Below are positions 1 to 14,839 of a stretch of 64,000 nt of DNA, in pieces. Source of the DNA: Takakia lepidozioides. Its lineage: Eukaryota > Streptophyta > Takakiopsida > Takakiales > Takakiaceae. The notes under the pieces are model-generated. The model worked only from the letters and a program-made list of their open reading frames with translations, searched no databases and was not told the DNA's origin. The DNA lies in contig CM060733.1 in NCBI GenBank assembly GCA_030704615.1, positions 186,001 to 250,000 on the forward strand. Direction: 5' to 3'. How positions within the stretch are numbered: the stretch's first letter is position 1; each line of letters starts with the position of its first letter. The translations under genes were made by a program, and so were the position numbers.

Positions 1-1
1 A

Positions 2-199
2 AAGGACGAGAGCGATGCATTGCTGGGATTTCTGTTTGCGCATGCTACAAAGCCCGAATTCACAGTGAGATGGAGATGGCAAGCCAATGATGTGGCCTTC
101 TGGGACAACTGCATATTGCAGCACTACGGCGTGGCCGATTACCTTCCGCATCGCCGCATCATGAACCGCGCCACCATCCTGGGAGACAAGCCCTTCTGA
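2..199 (+). CDS. TauD/TfdA-family Fe(II)/2-oxoglutarate dioxygenase, C-terminal end
   Basis: The frame is open from the window edge to a TGA and encodes the last 65 residues of a TauD-like dioxygenase. These enzymes oxidise sulfonates, sulfate esters or related substrates with Fe(II), O2 and 2-oxoglutarate. Visible family hallmarks are the [17 protein letters not shown] stretch, the QHYGVADY segment whose His should be the distal iron ligand, and [10 protein letters not shown], whose first Arg pair should include the 2-oxoglutarate-binding Arg. The chain stops about ten residues later, as usual for the family. The first iron-binding HxD lies upstream of the window. Plants outside the seed plants do carry such genes, which I recall as bacteria-like. 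The substrate cannot be told from this fragment. Confidence 0.85.
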   Translation, partial: KDESDALLGFLFAHATKPEFTVRWRWQANDVAFWDNCILQHYGVADYLPHRRIMNRATILGDKPF

Positions 200-388
200 T
201 CATCAACGCCTTCCACACCACCCCTCCCATACACCATCTGCACTGCACTGACATACACAGAAATGTATGCAACTACTTAGAAAAAGATGGATGGATGGAT
301 GCCAGACCACTTCTAAACCACTTCTAAACTTAGCTGGAATAAGGAGCCAGGCATATAGCAATAAAGTAAGAAGCAAATGTAGATCAAT

Positions 389-530
389 TACACTCCCTTC
401 CATGTACCATAGTGTAACCCCCAGTGAAGTTACACTCCCCGCCGTATATCCTGGTGTAACCCCGAGTGGGTTTATGGTCTCCGCCGTGAAACCTGATGTA
501 GCCCTTAGTGGAGTTACACTCCTTTCGGTT
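389..530. repeat. Degenerate tandem repeat, period about 42-43 nt
   Basis: Three and a half imperfect units begin at about 389, 431, 471 and 515. Each starts near TACACTCC, has CCGT in its middle and ends in GTGTAACCCC-AGTG or a variant. The 110-residue reading frame across it is a by-product of the period, which is close to a multiple of three. It lies just downstream of the dioxygenase stop. Confidence 0.7.
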
Positions 531-599
531 CCATGTCACTCAGAGAGAGGGTGGGGAAGATTTGACATGCCAAAAGGCAGCGTATGTCCTGTGCATTAA

Positions 600-2185
600 G
601 TTCTTACATTAATCCTAGTGTTCTCCCTTATATAATTGTCTAAGTTTTGGGTTATGGTGGTGTGGTGCTATGATAGCTGTTGGAGCCAAGGGTCGGGATC
701 AATATCACATGAGCAGAGCATGAGCATGCTCATGTGAGCACAACCCACATTCATGGGGGTTTTATGTTTTTAAACTGCGGTCACATGAGCTATATGTTTT
801 CAAAACGGAATAAAACCATTGGCGGATACTTCATAAACTTCATATACTTTGTGGTTCATAGTTGAGAATTGTTCTCTTCTCCTGTACAGAATACATATGT
901 ACTGCCCTATTGCGAGAGATGCTTGGGCCAAAGTTCTAAGTTTCTATGCTGCTTGTTTCCATGCAGCTTCAGTGCCTTATGGATTGTTCTTGTGAAGGCT
1001 ACTTGGTTCCTTGCCTAGTAGTTCATGTTCTTTCCTCATAGTTGGCATTCCTTGCCTCTCCTGCCTCAAACGTTTGGCATCTGCAAGAGAGTAAATGAAA
1101 ATCATGTTGTCTTCCTATCATGCTTCCTCCAGCACCCCCTTTTCAGCTGTATGAGCTATATTCTTTTATTATATGCTTTTAGTGAGTTGAATAGTTGTTG
1201 TAGTCCTTGTGCTGAGGCTGGTTTGCATTAGTCAGCCAAAAGAACTTCAATTGTGAACGTGTAACATCAAAAATGCTTGTAACAAGTAGTGAAAAGTAGC
1301 TGGTACAGCTTGAAAGTTACATGCAGGCCCTATCAACAAACGTCGCTAGGATGTGAGCACCATCCAACTATATTATACTCGTCTTCTAAAGTGGCGTTGC
1401 CCTTTAACAGCAGTGCCTGATCTGCGGCCAAATTGTGGGATTAGCAGCAGAAAATCAACCTTTGGAATGATTTCAATACCATCAACCAATAACATCCCCA
1501 CTGCCGAAAGGGTGCAAGCACTGTTACAGTTCCAATGTGGGTTGCAAAGTGCCTGGTGGAAGCATCTCCCCTTCGAATCCTCTTACAGGATCAAGTACGT
1601 AACATCAACTCTCCTCGACATTATTGCAGACCAGCAGAGTTATACAATTTCTGATACAATTTTATTTGCATCAGAGGCGACCCAGATCATATAGTCCCTG
1701 CACCTTTGTTCACCAACTTTCAAAATCTTGAGGTCTTAGTCTTGGCCCTGGTCATCAAGCCTTGGTCCTGTTGGGAACTGAACAATCCTAGTTGTGAACT
1801 GAAACTGGCACTCATGAGTTCAATCACTTTATCTGAGTTCGTACACACACTTCACAGCACAATGCCTTCATGAGATGCGGTATGACTGATGAATTTGGTG
1901 TGCCTACGGGGCCCTTACAAAGTTCAGTATTTATTTGAGAAGTGAGCCAATGGACTGGGCAAGCATCAACTTGTGTAGAAAGCTTAATAAGCATGAAGTG
2001 CTGATTGGATTATTGCTGGTGAGACACCGCCAGTATCCATGCTCAGACTGCATATTTCATGCATTGACATCATCACAAGCTAGTTTCACATTGGTATGTA
2101 GTGCTTGGTTGCTAGCGAAAGAAAAATTATTCCTCACAAAAACCTTGGCAGCACATTGATGGGATGTTCTCTGTCTCTATCCAAC
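600..2185. other. Intergenic stretch, no gene seen
   Basis: AT-rich sequence with only short reading frames in all six frames and no recognisable protein motif. A short perfect palindromic run around 712-738 (repeats of CATGAGCA and TGCTCATG) is the only local structure I noted. Confidence 0.5.
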
Positions 2186-2189
2186 TGTG

Positions 2190-3000
2190 CAGAGGGATCA
2201 ACTTTGAAGTAAAAAAAACCATGCTTTGCCGCGTTATCAGGCCGGCCTTGGAGTATGCATCTGCTGTATGGGTTGATAACTCCAACCAGGCTAAGTCTCT
2301 TGAATCCATCCAAGTCGGGGTGCTCAAGGAGTGTTAGTCAGCATGCTCCAAAACAGCTAATGTGGCTGTTCGGGGTGGGTTTGGCATTCCTCCCTTAAGC
2401 TCCCGACACGATGAATTCAAAATCAGATGGTGGGGTCAGCTGCAACGTATGCTAATAGCAGATATCCTAAGTTAATCGACTCTATATCTTGGAAGTAGGA
2501 CCGCCCTGTCAAACAGGCTAAATCCTGGCGGAAAATGTCTGAAGAAAATGAAGTTAGGCAGAAAAATTCCCTCAACCTGTTTCCAGTCTGTGACATGGGT
2601 GAGGCCATCATGGATGACCTCAAGGGTCTACCCACCCTCGGCACTAGACTGAAATTCAAACTCAGGGCGGGTAGCCTACTTTTGAACAACAAACAGTCGC
2701 AGAGAGGAAAGGGGGATTGTAAGTGCCGGTTGTGTGGGCAACCTGAAGACAATATTCACTTCCTGATTCATTGTCCTGGGTACTCTCACCAAGGGGACAC
2801 CCTCTTCCATTCCATCAAGGAAATTGTGCCTGTACCTCTATTTAACAACTTCGAAAATCTTGAGGCTGAGCCAAAAGCCCAGGCCCTTTTGGGGTCTAGC
2901 TATTGGGCAAATCACACACATCAGATTGATGCTTGTGTGAAGGGATTTCTGGAGGATATATGGAAATCTCGGATCAACTGTTTATTCCAAGGTAAATCAT
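2190..3000 (+). mobile_element. LINE (non-LTR retrotransposon) ORF2 C-terminal fragment
   Basis: Broken frames encode the region downstream of the reverse transcriptase of a plant non-LTR retrotransposon. Seen are RPALEYASAVWVDNSNQAKS (post-RT segment), a second block RWWGQLQ, and then a zinc-knuckle-like module CRLCGQPEDNIHFLIHC of the zf-RVT type (C-x2-C-...-H-x4-C). Stops and small indels separate the blocks. The same family, on the opposite strand, makes up the tandem array at 23-27 kb, so this is a dispersed relative. No poly(A) tail or target duplication was identified. Confidence 0.8.
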
Positions 3001-3214
3001 ACTACCTGCGTCAGCCCCTGACAAAGGTAGTTTCTGTCCCTTTATGTTCCGTTCAAACTGGGCGCGGGGTCAATGGCCACAAGGCTACGGCAAACAATGT
3101 CTTATGAGTACAATCCATCCAACTGTGCCACCTTTGGCAACTTGTTTTCTCACATTTTTGTTGTATATCAGCAACATCAACCGACCTCCCACGACATTGA
3201 TTCCAGCACTTTAA

Positions 3215-3526
3215 TCAATGACACACCTTCAGTTGGCAGGGCCCTGATCCTATGCTCCCACATTTCGCATACATTGAAACAAGGGCAGTCTCCAGGATAG
3301 TACCTACCACGATTCCAGCTTTGACGATGTCAACATGGACCTCTTTGCCGTTTTCTAGAGCTGCCAGGCTGGCACAAGCACTGAGAATGCAACTGAGGGT
3401 GACCTCATTGGGCGTCACCCCTTCACACATCATTTGCTCATAGGTCTCCAAAGCCTCACTACGACACCCCTGCTGAGTGTATCCTACTATCATTGAATTC
3501 CATGAGACAACATTTCGTTCAGTCAT
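3215..3526 (-). pseudogene. PLS-class PPR protein fragment
   Basis: About 95 residues read as two consecutive PPR repeats. NVVSWNSMIVGYTQQG opens one motif, followed by EALETYEQMMCEGVTPNEVT, then LSACASLAALENGKEVHV and ALVSMYAKCGSI. This is the PLS subclass used in plant organellar RNA editing. The frame leaves the family after YAKCGSI, and the flanks (3100-3215, 3530-3740) hold no further PPR repeats. An intact member has ten or more repeats plus E/DYW domains, so this is a truncated relic and probably not functional. Confidence 0.8.
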
Positions 3527-3529
3527 ATG

Positions 3530-4521
3530 CCATCAGCCGGGTGGTCTGATCTGTGAAATGTTGGTGCTGACACGCAGCTGGCCTTCCACCTCCACATGCT
3601 CAATCACCGCCACCTCTTGGAGTAGGAGTTGTTGTAGGTTCTGTTCAGTCATTACCATCATTCCCAAGCCAGACCTTTTTGTACATGATTCTGAATAGAG
3701 TCTATCCCTGCAACCTCTTGCATCCTCATCAATCACTTTTTCTAGGTTCTTGTGCCATGCGAGAATGATGTTGTGTGCCCATCATACAGTCATTAAGGTT
3801 AAACTTTACTTTACATGCCTTGTGACTAGTGACCAGCTTGTACCCCCTTTTGATGGAGCAAGAAAGGGGCCTGAAGAGGAAGGCAGACTGGGGAGGAGAA
3901 GAACAGATTTGGAATTCATAACGTCCACGGAAAGCTCAAAGAGCTTATGAGAAAAGAGAAAGCATTAAACAAGAAAGAAATGAGCTTCCGAAGTGACCTG
4001 CAGGCACAGTCGAGGAGTTCCAAAATGACGAGCTCCCTCTTCCCTCTTCCCTGCAGGTTTCACAATCGAGGAGTGGAGGAGCTCCCTCTTCCCTGTTCAG
4101 AGTCGAGGTTGAGCTGACGAGCTCTAGACGGCCATAGCCGGTGGGGGGATGGTGCAAGACGGGCGGGCAGCCCGAACTATTATTTTTTTAGCGATCCAGT
4201 TAACAAACTGCGCGCGGCAGTTTGTAAGCGGGCAGGTGCGGCCGCCGCCCAATTTCCTGCCATAGCTGCTAGCTAGCAGGCACGGTAGCGTCGGCTACTG
4301 GCCCACTAGCTAACAGGCAGGTGCGGCCGGGGCCTTAAATAACTACATGTTCCCAATAAGTATGATGGGAACAAGCGAACAAAGCAGGATAGTCTGACCC
4401 AGGCAAATTAAGGAAGGAAGGAGGGCAGGGTAGCAACGGCAGTTCAAAGGCCTGCACTTCTTCTTCTCGTTTGTGCGGGGCTGCAGCCAGCAAACTTCTG
4501 TGAGGGAGCTGTTGAGCAGGC
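3530..4521. other. Region upstream of RPT2; no gene seen
   Basis: No supported coding sequence. The last 400 bases are GC-rich and contain repeated GGCAGGTGCGGCCG-like blocks (about 4231 and 4316) and an AT-rich TTAAATAA at about 4335. They presumably include the RPT2 promoter and 5' leader. No transcription start can be fixed from sequence alone. Confidence 0.4.
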
Positions 4522-8372
<3,851 letters not shown>

Positions 8373-9012
8373 TTGAGACGAAAAATAATAATGAAAAAAC
8401 TTTGTATATGGCATTTATCCATTCCCAATGCTGCCTTGGTTTGGGTGGGCAGGGTGCTTTTACCTGTATGCCTTGTCCAGTTCTGTTTGTGCAACTCAGT
8501 CACTCAATCATTGAAGTTGGACACATCATAAAAGTGGACTTAAAACGCACGGGATATTGGTAGGTACACAAAGAAACTTTTCCTGGAAAAGCCATGGGGG
8601 ACCTCCAACTTCATGTTCCTTTCTATATAGTTGCCCCATGCCAAGATTCACATGAACTAACCACGAAATCCTGAGGCCATGTTGTTTGCCAACATTTGTC
8701 CACTGGCTTCACTTTCCATTCAATTCCAGTTTTGTCACTGCACCCTCAGACATTCTGCCTGGCTTTCCCAGTTTGCCATTGCATCATACACTTCACTTTG
8801 TCCATACTCTCCAAGCTCAAAACACACATTATCAGTGCTCCAAATGCATTCTGAGTAAAAGAGGCATCAATGAGTCTACTGAGGAAGCACTGACTCGGTT
8901 GTTTTGCCAGCAATATTTTCTATGGGATCCAGTGTGCTCTGTAGAGGTTAACAGTTAAGAGGTCCCCCTCAGAAGCAGGCTGAATGAATACAAAGCTGCT
9001 AATAGATGGGTA
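8373..9012. other. RPT2 3' flank; no further gene
   Basis: Presumed 3' UTR and intergenic DNA. AATAATAATG at about 8384 could serve as a poly(A) signal. A 90-codon frame at 8686-8958 has no recognisable motif and is not supported as a gene. Confidence 0.4.
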
Positions 9013-9288
9013 GGGAATTCCAAAAAGGCCTTGATGTGAAATGCATCGCAATTCACTTGATCACCCCCTAAAAGTGCACAATTCAATTGAATTGCAACGG
9101 GCAATTCAATTGAACTAACCCTCATTTGCAATTCAATTGAATTGTCAACTCGCAATTCAATTCAATTGTAATCTATAATTTTTAACTTATTTCTGTATAT
9201 TATATATATATATGTATATATTTAAATTATACATATATACATACACAGGTATAAGCTAAAAATATATGTTGCCCGTCTATTCTTGCTG
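9013..9288 (+). repeat. Left inverted repeat arm of the 9.0-10.1 kb element
   Basis: The outer half is rich in CAATTCAATTGAATTG motifs, and the inner part is an AT-rich TATATA tract ending in GCCCGTCTATTCTTGCTG. It is about 37 nt longer than the right arm because of two extra CAATTCAATTG-type blocks (about 9090-9115 and 9138-9160). Confidence 0.85.
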
Positions 9289-9822
9289 TCCGTCTGTCAA
9301 TCCTTTGCCCGTGGTAAGGCTTGAGCCCAAGATAAGCCTAAGGGAGAGCGAGAGAGGGAGAGAGAGAGAGGGGAAGTCACGAAGCGCTTGTAAAAGCGGG
9401 ATTGTCTCTCTTTGTGGATGTTGGTGCCAATATACAGCTATGTACATATACCAAACATGATACCAATGTAAGAGTATCAACATGTAAGAGTTTGATATAT
9501 TAAACTTATATAGAACACACATCCCAACTTCAACATGATACCTTTGTAAGGGTATCGAAATTTTTGATAATTCTCAAGATGAACATATTTTTTGTTTTCT
9601 TTATCCTGGGTCAGATACTAGTGTTAGGGGACTACATGGTGATGCAGGGGAAGCCTTTCATCAATTGTCAGGTTTGATTTTGTCTGTTTCTTTCAGAGCC
9701 AGCCATGTTTCTTTTGCCAGTGAATCACAAGAAGCTGCTGATCTGTCTCCGTCTCTGGCTCTCCCTATCTCGCTGAGGCTGAGACAACTCCACAATTTCC
9801 TCAAGGGCACAAGAAAGAGGGC

Positions 9823-10061
9823 CAGCAAGAATAGACGGGCAACATGTATTTTTAGCTTATACTCTTATATGTGTATAAATATAATTTGAATATATACATG
9901 TACATATATATTATATATTGTATACAAAAATAAGTTAAAAATTATAGATTACAATTGAATTGAATTGCAAATTAGGGTTAGTTCAATTGAATTGTGCACT
10001 TTTAGGGGGTGATCAAGCGAATTGCGATGCATTTCACATCAAGGCCTTTTTTGGAATTCCC
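9823..10061 (-). repeat. Right inverted repeat arm of the 9.0-10.1 kb element
   Basis: Reverse complement of the left arm from CAGCAAGAATAGACGGGC to GGAATTCCC. It lacks two internal CAATTCAATTG blocks present in the left arm. Confidence 0.85.
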
Positions 10062-10296
10062 TAGTCGGACTATAGACTCGCTCAGGGCGAGAAAGATGAT
10101 TGAGAACACTGCATGCATCGTCAGGCCTCACCTAAGCCCCAGTTTCCATTGGACTAATGAATCTTTGTAATCTCTGCAGATTCCAGGGTAGGTATCTCCT
10201 TCCCTGAGTGCTTAGGACTCACAGGTGGAGTTGGGTGGCGCTTTTAGTTAGTTAGTTAGTCTGGGGTTGTTTGAGCATCCGAAATCACTTCCTCGG

Positions 10297-12560
10297 ATGA
10301 TGGCGTGCGTACCAGGAAGGCGGGGTGTGGTGTTGTGTGTGATCGGCTTTCTTGTGCTACATTTAGCTGGTGGGTATCTCCCCTTCGTTTTGATTCTCTT
10401 CAATTATCTCCTTCCTTCCTGTACTGGCAGCGAGATTGTTTGTGTCTCTCTGTCTCTCTGTAGTTGCAGAAACTGTCGCCAATCAATTGATGCCTTACAG
10501 GCCTTCAATTGGTTTGCAATGGTTACATTTCGTTGCTTATGGTGGTGGGTTAAGCAATTTCAAATGCGATGGTCATGGCGCCGGCACACGAGTGCGTGCC
10601 GAATTGCAAGCTCACAAACTTTTGGGGGTTCACGAAGCAAAGACTGACCAATGAGGGCCCGAAGTGCGCCTGATCTTCCGCTGTTCCAAACTTGGTTTTC
10701 ACTCAATTTCTCTTGTAGACATTCTTCAACACCAGGTCACACATAGTGCGGGGCTACGATTATCGCTGCTGCTCACAGATAGTTACGTTACATGGCGGAC
10801 ACAGACCTAGTTTTGAGACCACTTTGTCCAAATTCGGGCCATTTCTGTGAGTTCTGCTCATTGATCAGCGCAGACGTCGTGCATCGTCTCTTGCGGGGAT
10901 GAGTTTACTGTGCGAATCTGCTGTAGTTGTAGGGCACCTGAAAGCACGTCAATAACGCCCCAATGAAGGCAATCGATCCTGCCTGCGTTCAGGCACTCAG
11001 TCTGTCAAAATTGCAACTACAGGTCGTCTTCTTCTCTAAGTCATACCTTGTACTTAATGTCCTTGTTGTCCCTCACTTGCCGAGAAGGGTGATAACGTGG
11101 GACCAATGCACGTCATGGAGGGATACAGGAAGGGATACGGTCAAACTTGTTTATTTGGTGGGATGTGTTTGGCTGGGGCCGGGTTCTGTTTGCCTCAAAT
11201 TACTGGTCAGCTCTGCTTTAGATCCACAATCTTTAATCGAATGTTCCACCCCTTGAGCAGAGTGCCCATTGAAAACAGGCTGACAGCAGAACCTAACCCG
11301 ATAACCCAATATAAGGCAATACTTGGTGATGGTGGAACTGGAGGTGATGCTTGCATCTCACTGTCCATTGCTTGGATGGGATTGGTTCTTGCCACCTCTG
11401 TTTTAACATTTTTGTGGGGTCTCAACACCATACATCTAACCAGCATCTGATTTTCATCTAACCCATTGCAGCACAGCAATCACGACAATTTTTGGGCAAA
11501 GAATTAGCCTCAAAAACTGGAGAATTCTCCTGTGGCGACTGCTTTGACCTTGGATTTGGATCAATGGCCTGCTTGGGAAAAGCTGGAGGTAAGCTATTCA
11601 CTTACAACATACGAGCAAGCATTGTTGCGAGAGCAAAGAACCAGGCTTATAACATGGCCTACCAGTCTGCCCTGTCAGAAGGTCTTGCTGTGAATGAAGT
11701 GGGGATACAGGCGCAAAAAGCAGCCGAAATAGCTGCAAAAGCAACTTCAAAGAAAGCACAGCGTATATTTGGTCCCCTACTTGCAGCTGCCTGGGACGCA
11801 TTTGAAGTGATGTATAGTGGGGGCACTATTGTGGAGGTATCTATGCGATCAACAGGCACACTCTGTGGAGCATGGATGGGGGGATTGCAGGTACTCCACT
11901 GCAACTGCATACTAGTTCGTTTGTCAGTGTGTGCACATCTCTCGCACCTAAGTGCAGATATCCACAAGAAATTTGCACAAGTATAGTTGTGTGTGCATCC
12001 TGTGGAGACCATGAAGATTTGAATCTCTCAGGCTGATGGGCTGAAAGCCCAGTGCCGGCTCATAGGGACTGAGAACTGCTTGAATGTGGGTATCTGGCCA
12101 CGAAGGATATGCTCTATGATATGCTCCCTCCTTTCTACCGGAACGCCCTTAGAACAGTCTAGTTTGTAGAAAGAGTAACTGTTGAAGTAGCTTTTTTATT
12201 GCACACCAGCAATTTTCAAAACAGTCAGTGTCCTCATTGCAGGGTGAGAAGCAGATGGGACGAGCAGGCTACCTCGTGGGAAGCAAAGTTGGGGACTGGG
12301 TAGGAAGCAGGCTGGGACTTATGTTGTATGATATTGCCATGGCAGTGCAATTGCTTATGTCAGGGGCTCCAGAGGTCATGGGGATGGTTGACATTCATGG
12401 CAAAGAGATAGCCAGGGATTTGGTTTTGACAGAGGGAGAGGAGGTTGAAAGTGGGGAAGAAGAGATGGTCGAGGGGTTTGATAGCAGAGGTGGAGAGGAG
12501 AACATTAGCGGCTTGGACGAGCGTCAGGAAGAAGAAGAAATGTTCAAAGACGAGTTTTGA
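10297..12560 (+). CDS. Unrecognised multi-exon gene: possible signal peptide, Ala-rich body, acidic tail
   Basis: I do not recognise this protein. The firm exons are 11472-11890 and 12243-12560, joined in phase 0 by a GT-AG intron. They encode a small Cys-containing block (GEFSCGDCFDLG), an alanine-rich helical stretch (AQKAAEIAAKATSKKAQ), a Gly-rich part with repeated small residues (MGRAGYLVGSKVGDWVGSRLG) and a very acidic C-terminal tail ending EEEEMFKDEF. Upstream, 10297-10369 starts MMACVPGRR and continues with a hydrophobic run (VVLCVIGFLVLHLAG) typical of a signal peptide. It can splice at a GT at 10370 to an exon starting at 10464. Exons between about 10570 and 11471 are unresolved. 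An alternative in-frame ATG lies at 10267. If the signal peptide is right, the protein enters the secretory pathway. Confidence 0.6.
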
Positions 12561-14759
12561 GGGTCTCCAGGTCCTTGTAGGTCATTGAAATTGTGGAGTT
12601 TCCCTTTCCGTTTTTGTGGTGACCTTGCAAGGCATCACCTCATGGCTCCATCTGAGTTCAAACATATAGTGTTTATCATCGACCTCAGAAGTGGTTGGCA
12701 GTACAGGGACCGACAGGAGAAGAACAACCAACAGAGAGTTTAAGTCGGCAAGGAGCTTGAACTCTGACTGTGCCCTGGCTACCGGCTTTCTCTGCATTTC
12801 TTTAGTAGACTTAACCCAATTCCGCATGTGTATGCACTCAACCTGAGCATTTCAACAGTCAAAGATGTCGGAAAATCCACATTGAAATTCAAACTCCCAC
12901 ATCCAAGATGTACAACACACAGTTGATCCACACGGATTGCACACGAGACTGCTATCATGGTCTTGCTGTTGTACGACTTATTGGAGGCAGAACAGAGTCT
13001 GTGACCATCTTGCCATTGCTTGGTTCCTTGAGCACACTTTAGATTGTCTTTACTCAAAATCCAGTTTGGACAGGCTGCTCACCATGCCTCTCCTATTTTT
13101 TGCAATAGCAAGACTGAAGTCTTTGGGGCAATTGACCATCTGAGAAGGCTCACCAACGTCTTGTTGATGTTTTAGGAGCACCTGAGGTGATATCTCTTTG
13201 GCTCCAGATCTTCAACGTTTCTCCATCACCCTGGAGAAATATTGAAAGAATCTATGTGTCTCAAGTAACATCCTTGTTGGGTGGAGGGTGGTTAAAGTTT
13301 GTGGATGTACAGCTCTTTATGCTTCTTTTTAAATAGAGTACATTGCCTTGTTCATTAATTTTTTGGCCCGCCAGAGGGTCAAATCAACTACATCATGTCG
13401 GGTGTTGGTAAGTAGCCCTTTTCCCATGTGAGCTATGGTTGGGAAACCTGGAAAGTTGGTGCTCTGCTGTATATCTCATATGGTCTTCAGGCTCCCCATA
13501 GAAAGATTATATGAGGCCAGAGGCTCACGTATGGTTCAGAAGCCAAGCACGCATCTGAGATCAGTATTTTATCATGTTTTGCTTACAGTACTACTATTTT
13601 CTATGGTTGCTTGCTACAGCCATTCATGTAAGGAATATGGTCCACTAATAAGCACTAGAAAGAGAAACAGCCCAACTGGACTACCTATGCAACAAATCAT
13701 TACATGACTCACTCATAGTCCATAGTCTCAATTATTGGGAAGCAAAGACAGTAGACATTGGGTTGAGAGGGATTGGGAATAAGCACTCTTGAGCAAGGTA
13801 CAAGTTGAATGCATTTCAATTTCCTGCTCATGGAGTGTTGAAATTTGGCCATGTCTACCCAGGCAACGCTCCTGCAGCACGGCTAGTCTATTATCCCTAC
13901 TCTCTTTTGCCAGCATCAACTTATTTTCTCATAACAATCCACTATGAGGTTTTGGTATCTTGAGCATGTCAAATGAACCTCACCAGATTCGTACACCATC
14001 TGGAACAACTTCGTCGGCCTCCATCACCCTCATTGCTTGGTGATCTCCATCCCTTAAGCAACCTAGAACATTCTGTTCAGGTCTTTGTCACCTTATGTCT
14101 AGTCAGAAGGAGCACGAGCTCCTGGCTTGTTGTCTGATGTTCTTGTGTAACAAAGCATCAAGACAAGTTTGTATCTTATGCCTGAGAATCAACGACTCTC
14201 CAATGGTCACAAAGCCTGCAAAGACATGGCTTCCCTGAGCTGCACTGGAGAGCAAGCATATAGTCAGCCTTTGGGAGGCTTTCACACAGCCCTCACAACG
14301 CAACTTCTCTTGAGATATGAAAAGTGGCTCTCACTTTTTTCTAGGGCATCAAGACCTTCACCCTATAGGAGGAGTCGGGGGTCTAGAGAAAGGATACATA
14401 CTATTTCATATGAAAGAAACAGTACATGTCATCAAGGGAAGGAAATGTGATTCACAAGTAAGATGAGCAGTAATGAGAGGAGAGAAACCTCCTTGAAGTT
14501 CAACATGGCTGCTGCTGCACCTTTCCGAAGCCTCTCCCATTCTATTCACCTTTAGACCTGCTTCCCAACTAGTCAACTCTTTAGGTAATGACAGTCTGTA
14601 GCTGACAACTGTGTCTGTGTAGCCATCTTCCTCACTCTGCCTGTGCCTCTGGGTCCCATCATCATGATGCTTAGTACCCATGACTGTCCCAAACTGAGGC
14701 TGCCTTGGGTCAAGGAGAGCAACCCAGATTACCTGTGTGGGGTGCTTAGTAGCGATATC
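12561..14759. other. Long intergenic stretch, no supported gene
   Basis: Only short frames without known motifs. I see no RT, gag or transposase signatures and no tandem repeats of note. It may hold old, unrecognisable transposon remains. Confidence 0.4.
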
Positions 14760-14839
14760 AACATATTTCCACTAGCACTCAGCATGTTAAGCTGACCAAG
14801 CATCCTACAGTCGAGTTCCCGCAAGAATAAGAAAGGATA

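Larger units (their letters stand above)
9013..10061. mobile_element. Non-autonomous inverted-repeat (MITE/foldback-like) DNA element with TA flanks
   Basis: The two ends are long imperfect inverted repeats (9013-9288 and 9823-10061) that both begin GGGAATTCCAAAAA-GGCC and share TGATGTGAAATGCATCGCAATTC. The element is flanked by TA on both sides (9011-9012 and 10062-10063), which would suit a TA target-site duplication of the Tc1/mariner or Stowaway kind. The 534-bp core holds no transposase, so movement would need an enzyme supplied in trans. Family assignment is open because the termini do not match a Stowaway consensus I know. Confidence 0.85.

Noticed and set aside
3533-3736. Minus-strand frame upstream of the PPR relic as a further PPR part
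   Set aside because: No PPR consensus (no 35-residue helix-turn-helix pattern) is visible.
12228-12242. Extending the 12243 exon upstream to the frame start at 12228
   Set aside because: The CTCATTGCAG acceptor at 12242 and the phase-0 donor at 11890 support the exon start at 12243.
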